Shown piece after piece: positions 46,747 through 53,949 of a stretch of 64,000 bases of DNA. A program made the translations under genes and the position numbers. Below the pieces are notes generated by a model. The model had not been told where the DNA came from, did not search any database, and was given only the letters and a program-made list of their open reading frames with translations. Location: assembly GCF_011320115.1 (NCBI RefSeq), contig NZ_JAANOZ010000005.1:202235-266234 (forward strand), read 5' to 3'. Every line of letters starts with the position of its first letter. Position 1 is the first letter of the stretch. The stretch comes from Croceibacterium segetis (GTDB lineage Bacteria; Pseudomonadota; Alphaproteobacteria; Sphingomonadales; Sphingomonadaceae).

Positions 46747-47115
46747 ATGGCCAATGTCGAAACTCGCCAGGTCGAACGCGACAGCTTGCTGTTGATCGCC
46801 CAGGTGCGCATCGACGGCGGCAGCGGCGGCGAGCACCGCGTCAAGGTCCGCAATCTTTCCGCCGGCGGCATGATGGCCGAAGGCGATGCTCCGGTGGTGC
46901 GCGGTGTGCTGGTTTCCGTCGGCCTGCGCAACATTGGCTGGGTCGAGGGGACGGTCGCCTGGAAGCAGGACGACCGGTTCGGCATCGCCTTCGTCGAGGA
47001 AATCGATCCCAAGGTGGCGCGCGCCCCGATCGCCGCCGGCGCGCCCGACCTTTCAAGTCCACGCTTCACCCGCCCGCCGCTCGACCTGTACACAGCGAAC
47101 TTGCGCAAGATCTGA
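46747..47115 (+). CDS. PilZ-domain protein
   Basis: 122 residues. Probable c-di-GMP-binding single-domain protein: the second motif VRNLSAGGMMAEG (D/NxSxxG) is present at about 37-50, but the first RxxxR motif is only weak (ETRQVERDSL). GWVEGTVAWKQDDRFGIAFVEEID completes the barrel. Strong AGGAG before ATG 46747. Without a clear RxxxR, c-di-GMP binding needs testing. Confidence 0.88.
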   Translation: MANVETRQVERDSLLLIAQVRIDGGSGGEHRVKVRNLSAGGMMAEGDAPVVRGVLVSVGLRNIGWVEGTVAWKQDDRFGIAFVEEIDPKVARAPIAAGAPDLSSPRFTRPPLDLYTANLRKI

Positions 47116-47152
47116 CCTTTCGCCACGACCGCCGAAGGCTTAGCCTGCCTTC

Positions 47153-48640
47153 ATGCAAGGGCGACTTCTCAAAGCGGTTGTAACGGGCGCGCTGCTGTCG
47201 CTGGCCGCGTGCGGCCATTCGGACGGCCCGCTCGACATTGCGATCATCGGCGACAAGGACGAGGTTTTTGCCGGTGGCCTGAGGTTGTCCGAAGGCGCGC
47301 AGGTGGTTCGCGGCGCAACCGGCGCCGGCCTCGTCGCGCTCGACGCGCAAGGCGAGATCGAACCGGCCCTGGCCGACCGGTGGATCGTCGCCGACGATGG
47401 CAAGAGCTATATTTTCCGCCTGCGCGAAGGGACCTGGCCCGACGGCGCCGAACTTACCGGCGAAAGCGCGCGCGAGGCCATTCGGCAGGTAATCCGCGGC
47501 CTGCGCGGAACTTCGCTCGGACTCGACCTGGGGCCGGTCGACGAGGTCAAGGCGATGGCCGGCCGGGTCGTCGAGATCGACCTGAAAGCGCCGATGCCCG
47601 ATTTCCTGCGCTTGCTGGCGCAACCCGAGCTGGCGCTCTCTCACCGGGGTTTCCAGGCCGGTCCGATGGTGATCGAACGAGCGCGCCCGGACACCGCGAT
47701 GGGGCGTCAGCCGACCGAGTTGACGTTCAGGCCCCCGGAAATGCGCGGCCAGCCGCAGGAGGAGGGCTGGCAGCGGCACGTCCGCGCGGTTGGCGTCGAA
47801 GCCCTCCCTGCGAAGGCCGCGCTGGCCGCGTTTGACCAAGGCGAGGTCGACGTCGTGCTCGGCGGCACGATCGCTTCCTGGCCGCTGGCGGATCCCGGCC
47901 CCCTGTCGCGCGGCAACTTGCGACTCGACAACGTGATCGGCCTGTTCGGCATGCAGGTCATGCGCGAGCGCGGCTTCCTCGCGCTGCCGCAGAACCGCGA
48001 GGCGCTGGCTTTGGCGATCGACCGGCCGGCGCTGATGTCGCGCTTCAACATCGGCGGCTGGGTGCCGAGCACGCGAATCGTTCCGGCGGCAGTCGCCGGC
48101 GCGAAGGTATCTGAGCGCTGGGCCGGAGCCAGCATCGACCAGCGCCGCGGCGCCGCAGCCAGCCGCGTGGCGGCCTGGCGCGCCGGCGCGGGCAAGGGCA
48201 AACCGCCGCAGCTGACCATCGCGCTCGCCGACGAGCCCGGATTTGTTATGCTATTCAACGAGTTGTCCGCCCAGCTCGGCCAGATCGGCGTCACGCTGGT
48301 GCGCGTCGCCGAGGGCGAGCCGGCCGACCTGACGCTGGTCGACCGGATCGCCCGCTATGCCGAGCCGCGCTGGTTTCTCAACCAGTTCAATTGCTCGCTC
48401 CATCGCGGCCTCTGCAATTCGGAGGCGGACGCGGCCGTCGAATCAGCGCTCGCGGCGCCGGATGCCCAGACGCGAGCCGACGATCTCGCCCGCGCCGAAG
48501 GCCTGCTGAGCGCGGCCAACGTGTACATCCCGATCGGCGCGCCGCTGCGCTGGTCGATGGTGCGCGGCACCGTCGACGGGTTCGCCTCGAACGCGTGGGC
48601 CTGGCATCCCTTGCCCGACATGGCGACGATCCCCAAATAA
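47153..48640 (+). CDS. ABC-type oligopeptide/nickel-family substrate-binding lipoprotein
   Basis: 495 residues. Lipoprotein signal LLSLAACGHSDG (lipobox LAAC). SBP_bac_5 fold: SYIFRLREGTWPDGAELTGE near 85-105, VEIDLKAPMPDFLRLLAQPEL, and a C-terminal half with LNQFNCSLHRGLCNSEAD and AANVYIPIGAPLRW. No permease or ATPase genes are nearby, so it is an orphan binding protein or serves a transporter elsewhere. DUF4112 follows 5 bp later. Confidence 0.88.
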   Translation: MQGRLLKAVVTGALLSLAACGHSDGPLDIAIIGDKDEVFAGGLRLSEGAQVVRGATGAGLVALDAQGEIEPALADRWIVADDGKSYIFRLREGTWPDGAELTGESAREAIRQVIRGLRGTSLGLDLGPVDEVKAMAGRVVEIDLKAPMPDFLRLLAQPELALSHRGFQAGPMVIERARPDTAMGRQPTELTFRPPEMRGQPQEEGWQRHVRAVGVEALPAKAALAAFDQGEVDVVLGGTIASWPLADPGPLSRGNLRLDNVIGLFGMQVMRERGFLALPQNREALALAIDRPALMSRFNIGGWVPSTRIVPAAVAGAKVSERWAGASIDQRRGAAASRVAAWRAGAGKGKPPQLTIALADEPGFVMLFNELSAQLGQIGVTLVRVAEGEPADLTLVDRIARYAEPRWFLNQFNCSLHRGLCNSEADAAVESALAAPDAQTRADDLARAEGLLSAANVYIPIGAPLRWSMVRGTVDGFASNAWAWHPLPDMATIPK

Positions 48641-48645
48641 CCTCG

Positions 48646-49074
48646 ATGGATCGCGCCGAACTATCACCGCAGCGCCCCCGCCCGATGGCGGCCTCGCTGC
48701 CGACCGGAACCGACCCGGCCTCGGTCCGCCGGCGGATTGAGGCGGTCGAGAAACTGCTCGAGCACGGTTTCAAGGTCCCCGGCCTGGGTTACGAGTTCGG
48801 CCTCGACGCGATCGTCGGGCTTATTCCGGTGATCGGCGATTTCGTCGGCGCCGCGTTCGGCGCCTACCTGGTGTGGGAAGCGAAGAACCTCGGCATGCCC
48901 AAGTGGAAGCTGTGGCGGATGGCCGGCAATGTCGGGTTCGACACCGCCATCGGGCTGGTTCCGTTCGCCGGTGACGCGCTCGACTTCCTGTTCCGCTCCA
49001 ACACCCGCAACCTTCGCGTCGTCAAGCGGCACCTCGACAAGCATCATCCGCATACCCGCGTGATCGAAGGGTAG
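48646..49074 (+). CDS. DUF4112 membrane protein
   Basis: 142 residues. The core FKVPGLGYEFGLDAIVGLIPVIGDFVGAAFGAYLVWEA and IGLVPFAGDALDFLFRSNTRNLRVV defines DUF4112, with two glycine/proline-rich amphipathic hairpins likely to sit in the membrane. ATG 48646 (MDRAELSPQRP); an internal ATG (MAASLPTG) is an alternative. Function unknown. Confidence 0.88.
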   Translation: MDRAELSPQRPRPMAASLPTGTDPASVRRRIEAVEKLLEHGFKVPGLGYEFGLDAIVGLIPVIGDFVGAAFGAYLVWEAKNLGMPKWKLWRMAGNVGFDTAIGLVPFAGDALDFLFRSNTRNLRVVKRHLDKHHPHTRVIEG

Positions 49075-49111
49075 TTTCACTTTCAACCGTCTCCGGCTTA
49101 TAGCTTCCTGC

Positions 49112-49903
49112 ATGGGCCGGGACGTCACTTACGCGAGTTACCTCGATCTGGACCGTGTTCTCTCGGCGCAGCATCCGGTGTCGGGTGCGCACGACGAGAT
49201 GCTGTTCATCGTCGTCCACCAGGCGAGCGAGCTGTGGCTCAAGCTTTGCCTGCACGAACTCGCCGGCGCGCGCGAGCTGATCGCTGCCGACGAGTTGCGC
49301 CCGGCCTTTAAAATGCTCAGTCGCGTCGCCCGCGCGCAACAGCAACTGATCGGCAACTGGGACGTGCTGAGCACGATGACGCCGCACGATTACTCACAAG
49401 TCCGCCCGTTTCTCGGGCGGTCGAGCGGGTTTCAGTCGGCGCAGTATCGGCTGATGGAATTCATGCTCGGCGGGCGCGATCCGGACATGGTGACGATGCA
49501 CGAAGCGACACCCGAAGTGGCCGGAGAATTGCGGGCCGAATTGGGACGGCCCAGCCTCTACGACGAAGCCCTGCGCCTGCTCACCCGGCGCGGGTTCGCC
49601 ATCCCGGCCGAAGTGCTCGAACGCGGGCTGGAGCGGCCGCATGAGGCCAATCAGGCGATCACCGAGGCCTGGGCGCAAATCTATCGCGACCCCGACCAAT
49701 ACTGGGACCTCTACGAGCTGGCCGAGAAGCTGGTCGACCTCGAATACCACTTCCAGCGCTGGCGCTTCGGACACCTCAAGACCGTTGAGCGGATCATCGG
49801 CTTCAAGCCGGGCACCGGCGGCACGGCGGGCGTGCCCTATCTAGAGTCGGTGCTCAAGAAGGGCTTCTTCCCCGAGCTGCTCGCGGTGAGGACCGAGATT
49901 TGA
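49112..49903 (+). CDS. kynA: tryptophan 2,3-dioxygenase
   Basis: 263 residues. Haem dioxygenase opening the indole ring of tryptophan to N-formylkynurenine. FIVVHQASELWLKLCLHEL near 30-48 contains the distal haem His, ARAQQQLIGNWDVLSTMTP near 74, GFQSAQYRLMEFMLG near 108, and the proximal His in DLEYHFQRWRFGHLKTVERIIG near 212. The stop is overlapped by the kynU TTG. Formamidase (kynB) is not in the window. Confidence 0.96.
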   Translation: MGRDVTYASYLDLDRVLSAQHPVSGAHDEMLFIVVHQASELWLKLCLHELAGARELIAADELRPAFKMLSRVARAQQQLIGNWDVLSTMTPHDYSQVRPFLGRSSGFQSAQYRLMEFMLGGRDPDMVTMHEATPEVAGELRAELGRPSLYDEALRLLTRRGFAIPAEVLERGLERPHEANQAITEAWAQIYRDPDQYWDLYELAEKLVDLEYHFQRWRFGHLKTVERIIGFKPGTGGTAGVPYLESVLKKGFFPELLAVRTEI

Positions 49904-51126
49904 TTCCGAGTCTCGCCGACGCCCGCGCGCTCGACGCGGCCGATCCGATCGCCGGCTACCGCAAGCAGTTCGCGATTCCGCCGGGGGTGGTCTACCTCGA
50001 CGGCAATTCGCTCGGTGCGCTGCCGTTGGGCACAGCGGCTCGGCTCGGCGAGGTAATCCGCCGCGAATGGGGCGAGGGGCTGGTCCGCAGCTGGAACAGC
50101 GCCGACTGGATCGGCATGCCGCGTCGCATCGGGGCGATGATCGCGCCGCTGATCGGGGCGCAGGCGGACGAGGTGATCGCCTGCGATTCGACCTCGGTGA
50201 ACCTGTTCAAACTGATCGCCGCGGCGCTGGCGATGCGGCCCGGGCGCAAGGTTGTGCTGAGCGAGCCGGGTAACTTCCCGACAGACCTCTACCTGATCGC
50301 CGGGCTCGAGGCGCAGGGGTTGGCCGCGAAGCGGCTCGTAGAGCGGGAAGCGCTCGAAGCGGCGCTCGACGACAGCGTCGCGCTACTGCTGCTGACCCAC
50401 GTTCACTACAAGACCGGCGCGATGCACAACATGGCCAAGCTGACTCGCGCGGCGCATGACGTGGGCGCGCTGGTGCTGTGGGACCTGTCGCACAGCGCCG
50501 GGGCGGTGCCGGTCGACCTGAATGGCGGCAACGCCGATCTCGCCGTCGGCTGCGGCTACAAGTATTTCAACGGCGGCCCCGGCGCGCCCGCCTTCGCTTT
50601 CGTCGCCAAGCGCCACCAGGCGGCGCTGCAGCAACCGCTGACCGGCTGGATGAGCCACGCCGCGCCGTTCGCCTTCGTCGACGACTACACCCCGGCGCCC
50701 GGCATCGAACGCCTGCTCACCGGCACCCCGCCGATCCTCGGCCTCGCCGCGCTCGAGGAAGGCGTGCGGCTGATCGCCGAGATCGGCATCGAGCGGCTGC
50801 ATGCGAAATCGCGCGCGCTGTCCGACTTCCTCCGCGCCGCCATCGCCCAGGGTGCGCCCGACCTGCCGTGCATCAGCCCCGAGGGCCCGGGCCCTCGCGG
50901 CAGCCAGCTCTCGTACCGTCACCCCGAGGCCTACGCGATCGCCCAGGCGCTGATCGGGCGCGGAGTGATCCCCGACTTCCGCGAGCCGGACGTTCTCCGT
51001 CTCGGACTGTCGCCCGCTTACATTCGCTTCGAAGACTGCTGGCACGCCGCCCAAGCGCTCAGCGAAGTGCTGGCGAGCGGCGAGTGGGAGCGGGAAGAGT
51101 TCACGACGCGGAGAGCGGTGACCTGA
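49900..51126 (+). CDS. kynU: kynureninase
   Basis: 408-residue PLP enzyme; cleaves kynurenine to anthranilate and alanine. Starts at TTG 49900 (overlap TTGA with the kynA stop). Conserved: VYLDGNSLGALP near 30, the Lys (about 221) in CGYKYFNGGPGAPAF, DLSHSAGAVPVDLN with PLP-contact residues, and a C-terminal EPDVLRLGLSPAYIRF. With kynA it makes a two-gene tryptophan catabolic operon. Confidence 0.96.
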   Translation: MIPSLADARALDAADPIAGYRKQFAIPPGVVYLDGNSLGALPLGTAARLGEVIRREWGEGLVRSWNSADWIGMPRRIGAMIAPLIGAQADEVIACDSTSVNLFKLIAAALAMRPGRKVVLSEPGNFPTDLYLIAGLEAQGLAAKRLVEREALEAALDDSVALLLLTHVHYKTGAMHNMAKLTRAAHDVGALVLWDLSHSAGAVPVDLNGGNADLAVGCGYKYFNGGPGAPAFAFVAKRHQAALQQPLTGWMSHAAPFAFVDDYTPAPGIERLLTGTPPILGLAALEEGVRLIAEIGIERLHAKSRALSDFLRAAIAQGAPDLPCISPEGPGPRGSQLSYRHPEAYAIAQALIGRGVIPDFREPDVLRLGLSPAYIRFEDCWHAAQALSEVLASGEWEREEFTTRRAVT

Positions 51127-51136
51127 CGGGCAGGCG

Positions 51137-51745
51137 TTAAGCCTCCAGCTCGATGTCCCAGTAAAGCCAGTCGCGCCATGTCTCGTGCAGATAGTTCGGT
51201 GGGAACTTCTTGCCGTGCTGTTGCAGTTGCCAGTGGGTCGGGCGGATCGGATGGACCAGCGGGTGCATGTTCGCCTGCGCAGGCGTGCGGCCGCCCTTCT
51301 TCATGTTGCACGGGGCGCATGCCGTGAGGATGTTCTCCCACGTGGTCCGCCCGCCGAGCCGGCGCGGCATGACGTGGTCGAAGGTCAGGTGCTGCTCGCT
51401 GCCGCAGTACTGGCAGCTGAAGCGGTCGCGCAGGAAGACGTTGAAGCGGGTGAATGCCGGGAATTCGCTCGGCCGGACGTATTGCCTGAGCGCGATCACG
51501 CTTGGGATCTGCATGTCGAGGCTCGGCGAGTGGACCAGCCGCTCGTAGCTGGCGACGATGTCGACCCGCTCGAGGAAGATCGCCTTGATTGCCGTCTGCC
51601 ACGGCCAAAGGCTCAATGGATAGTATGAGAGCGGCGTGTAATCGGCGTTCAGCACCAGCGCCGGACAGCTTTCCAGCCGCCTGGTGGGGTCTTCCATCGC
51701 GCTGCGGAAATGGGCCGCGCGCTCGATCAGGTCGGCCTTGAACAC
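51137..51745 (-). CDS. HNH endonuclease
   Basis: 202 residues from GTG 51745, selected because AAGGAGG lies nine bases before it; an ATG at 51778 would add 11. HNH/McrA core: FSCQYCGSEQHLTFDHVMPR, GGRTTWENILTACAPCNMKK with two CxxC zinc knuckles and the catalytic His. The N-terminal half (LVLNADYTPLSYYPLSLW) is typical of the widespread chromosomal HNH family of unknown target. Convergent with kynU (10-bp gap). Confidence 0.9.
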   Translation of the reverse strand: MFKADLIERAAHFRSAMEDPTRRLESCPALVLNADYTPLSYYPLSLWPWQTAIKAIFLERVDIVASYERLVHSPSLDMQIPSVIALRQYVRPSEFPAFTRFNVFLRDRFSCQYCGSEQHLTFDHVMPRRLGGRTTWENILTACAPCNMKKGGRTPAQANMHPLVHPIRPTHWQLQQHGKKFPPNYLHETWRDWLYWDIELEA

Positions 51746-51876
51746 GCCGAGTGTCCTCCTTGGGAAGCAAGGGAGCATTTGCGCCGAAATGCGTCAACCC
51801 CGTTACAAGGCGCGAATCCACAGCCGTTTGGCGGATTTGCGGGTGTAGCGGGCCCGCGCGCGGGCTAGGAAGCACC

Positions 51877-52725
51877 GTGATCGTCACTCGCTTTGCCCCC
51901 AGCCCGAACGGGCCCTTGCATCTCGGCCACGCCTACTCGGCGATCGTCGCGCACGATCTGGCAAAGGCCCGCGGCGGGCGCTTCCTCCTGAGGATCGAGG
52001 ACATCGACGGCGCCCGCTCGCGGCCGGAGTTGGCCGAAGCGTTTCGCGCGGACCTCGCCTGGCTCGGGCTCGAATGGGAGGAAGTGCCGGCGCAATCGAC
52101 GCGGGTGACGGCCTATGCGCAAGCAGCGGAGTGGCTGCGGCGCGAGGGCCTGCTCTATCCCTGCCGGTGCACGCGTGCCGAGATCGCGGCGGCGGCGACC
52201 GAAGGAGGTCCCGATGGACCGGTCTATCCCGGAACCTGCCGAGGCACCCCGGTCGATCACGCCGCAGCCGCCTGGCGGCTCGATGTCGCCGAAGCACTCC
52301 GGCGAACCGGGCCGCTGACCTGGCTCGACGAACGCGCGGGCGAGCAGGCGGCGCGGCCCGAGCTGCTCGGCGACGTAGTGCTGGTGCGCAGGGAGGCCGA
52401 GACTCCGGCGAGCTATCACCTCGCCGTGACGATCGACGACTCGGCCGACGGCGTCACACTGGTCACGCGCGGCATAGACTTGTTTCCTGCGACGCATGTC
52501 CATCGGTTGCTTCAGGCGTTGCTCGATCTGCCGGTTCCGGCCTGGCACCACCACCCGCTGCTGCTCGACGAAACCGGCACCAAGCTCGCCAAGCGGCGCG
52601 GCTCTCCTTCGCTGGTCGACCGCCGCCGCGCCGGCGAGGACGGGCGGGCGCTGGCGGATTTGCTGCGCGCCGGGCGCCTCCCGGCTGGCATTACGCTCGG
52701 CGAAGGCCTAGATCGGGTGCCATGA
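51877..52725 (+). CDS. gluQ: glutamyl-Q tRNA(Asp) synthetase
   Basis: 282 residues from GTG 51877, after an AGGA. Attaches glutamate to queuosine 34 of tRNA(Asp). It is a truncated GluRS lacking the anticodon domain: TRFAPSPNGPLHLGHAYSA (HLGH near 17-20), RIEDIDGAR, the zinc ligands YPCRCTRAE and YPGTCRG, and the KLAKR (KMSKS-like) loop at TGTKLAKRRGS. It overlaps the next gene by 4 bp. Confidence 0.95.
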   Translation: MIVTRFAPSPNGPLHLGHAYSAIVAHDLAKARGGRFLLRIEDIDGARSRPELAEAFRADLAWLGLEWEEVPAQSTRVTAYAQAAEWLRREGLLYPCRCTRAEIAAAATEGGPDGPVYPGTCRGTPVDHAAAAWRLDVAEALRRTGPLTWLDERAGEQAARPELLGDVVLVRREAETPASYHLAVTIDDSADGVTLVTRGIDLFPATHVHRLLQALLDLPVPAWHHHPLLLDETGTKLAKRRGSPSLVDRRRAGEDGRALADLLRAGRLPAGITLGEGLDRVP

Positions 52726-52949
52726 ACACCATCCTTGTCATCCTCCTCGTCGCGGCGATGATCTTCGTCGTCGTCTCGCTCGTCCGCGGGATTGTCGCCT
52801 TCCTGCAATCGCACCGCGCCGACATCGACGCCGGCGGCGAGCGGCAGAAGGACATGCAGCTGTTGCAGAACCGGATGATGATGAACCGGATCAAGTTCCA
52901 GGCTCTCGCGATCGTCATCGTGGCGATCCTGCTCATGCTCAACCACTGA
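52722..52949 (+). CDS. twin-transmembrane small protein (HIG1-like)
   Basis: 75 residues with two helices (ILVILLVAAMIFVVVSLVRG and FQALAIVIVAILLMLNH) separated by a polar loop DIDAGGERQKDMQLLQNRMMMNRIKF. This matches the twin transmembrane helix/HIG1 family often annotated in alphaproteobacteria next to the adenosyltransferase below; in relatives it is linked to respiratory complex assembly. Confidence 0.9.
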   Translation: MNTILVILLVAAMIFVVVSLVRGIVAFLQSHRADIDAGGERQKDMQLLQNRMMMNRIKFQALAIVIVAILLMLNH

Positions 52950-52966
52950 TCCGGCGGGCCGGAACG

Positions 52967-53533
52967 ATGGTCCGTCTCAACAAGATCTACACCCGCACCG
53001 GCGACGACGGCACGACCGGGCTGGTCGACGGCAGCCGCGTGCCCAAGCACGACGCGCGGATGGAAGCGATTGGCGCGGTCGACGAGGCAAATTCGGCGCT
53101 GGGATTGGCGGCTGTGGTGCTTCAGGGCGAGGCTGCCAGCGACGTGCAGCGCTTGCAGAACGACCTGTTCGACCTGGGCGCCGATTTGGCGACGCCGGGC
53201 GAGGACTTCGCGCCCTCGGAGATGGTGCTGCGGATCGTCGCGGCGCAGGGCGAATGGCTCGAATCGCGGATCGACGCGCTCAACGAGAGCCTCGAACCCC
53301 TGCGCAGCTTCATCCTCCCGGGCGGCAGTGAGGCCGCGGCGCGGGTCCATGTCGCACGGGCGGCGGTGCGCCGGGCCGAGCGGGCGATGACTGCGCTCGC
53401 CTCCGGGGCGCCGGTCAACCCGGCCGCGCTGGCGTTCGTCAACCGTTTGTCGGATTACCTGTTCGTGCTTGCGCGCGCCATCAATGCGGGCGGCGAGGGC
53501 GACGTCTTGTGGCAGCCCGGCGCCAACCGCTGA
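52967..53533 (+). CDS. PduO-type cob(I)alamin adenosyltransferase
   Basis: 188 residues. Converts cob(I)alamin to adenosylcobalamin. ATR motifs: TRTGDDGTTGLVDGSRVPKHD at the N-terminus (nucleotide-binding loop), EAIGAVDEANSALGLA near 36-52, FILPGGSEAAARVHVARAAVRRAERAM near 115-142, and LNRLSDYLFVLAR-like VNRLSDYLFVLARAIN. 17 bp after the twin-TM gene. Confidence 0.96.
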   Translation: MVRLNKIYTRTGDDGTTGLVDGSRVPKHDARMEAIGAVDEANSALGLAAVVLQGEAASDVQRLQNDLFDLGADLATPGEDFAPSEMVLRIVAAQGEWLESRIDALNESLEPLRSFILPGGSEAAARVHVARAAVRRAERAMTALASGAPVNPAALAFVNRLSDYLFVLARAINAGGEGDVLWQPGANR

Positions 53534-53631
53534 GCGCGGGAATCTACCGATAGCGAGCCGATCATTGCGGACGCAGTTTCGCGGGAACGCGCGCCCTGTG
53601 CCGCGGGTTTGGCTGCAAAGGAGATTCATCC

Positions 53632-53949
53632 ATGATCGCTCGCGAACCGACGTCCGACGACGCGCCCGAAATGCACAACGACGAACAGGACGACGAGCCG
53701 AGCCAGGCGCAGTCGATCGCCGAAGAGGCGCGTAACCGCGCCGGCCAGGCCAGCCCCCTCGACAGCACCAAGGTCCACGGCGGGATCGAAGACGATTCGA
53801 CGCAGGACCTGATCGATCACATGCGCGACATGGAGCAGTCGGGCCGGATCGACATGGACGCCTACGCCGGAGAGGAGAACCTCGACGACAACGAGGACAA
53901 GTACGGCGAGGAAAATCGGGTCGACGACTTGCCGAGCGACGGCAGCTAG
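53632..53949 (+). CDS. very acidic hypothetical protein
   Basis: 105 residues, unusually rich in Asp and Glu (about a third of the chain), without hydrophobic segment: EMHNDEQDDEPSQAQS, GGIEDDSTQDLIDHMRDMEQ, then DDNEDKYGEEN. Excellent AAAGGAG before ATG 53632. It looks intrinsically disordered; I recognise no family. It ends 4 bp into the convergent mutS gene. Confidence 0.8.
   Translation: MIAREPTSDDAPEMHNDEQDDEPSQAQSIAEEARNRAGQASPLDSTKVHGGIEDDSTQDLIDHMRDMEQSGRIDMDAYAGEENLDDNEDKYGEENRVDDLPSDGS

Noticed and set aside
47153..48640. Complete ABC peptide importer
   Set aside because: Only the binding protein is present; neighbours encode PilZ and DUF4112 proteins, no permease or ATPase.
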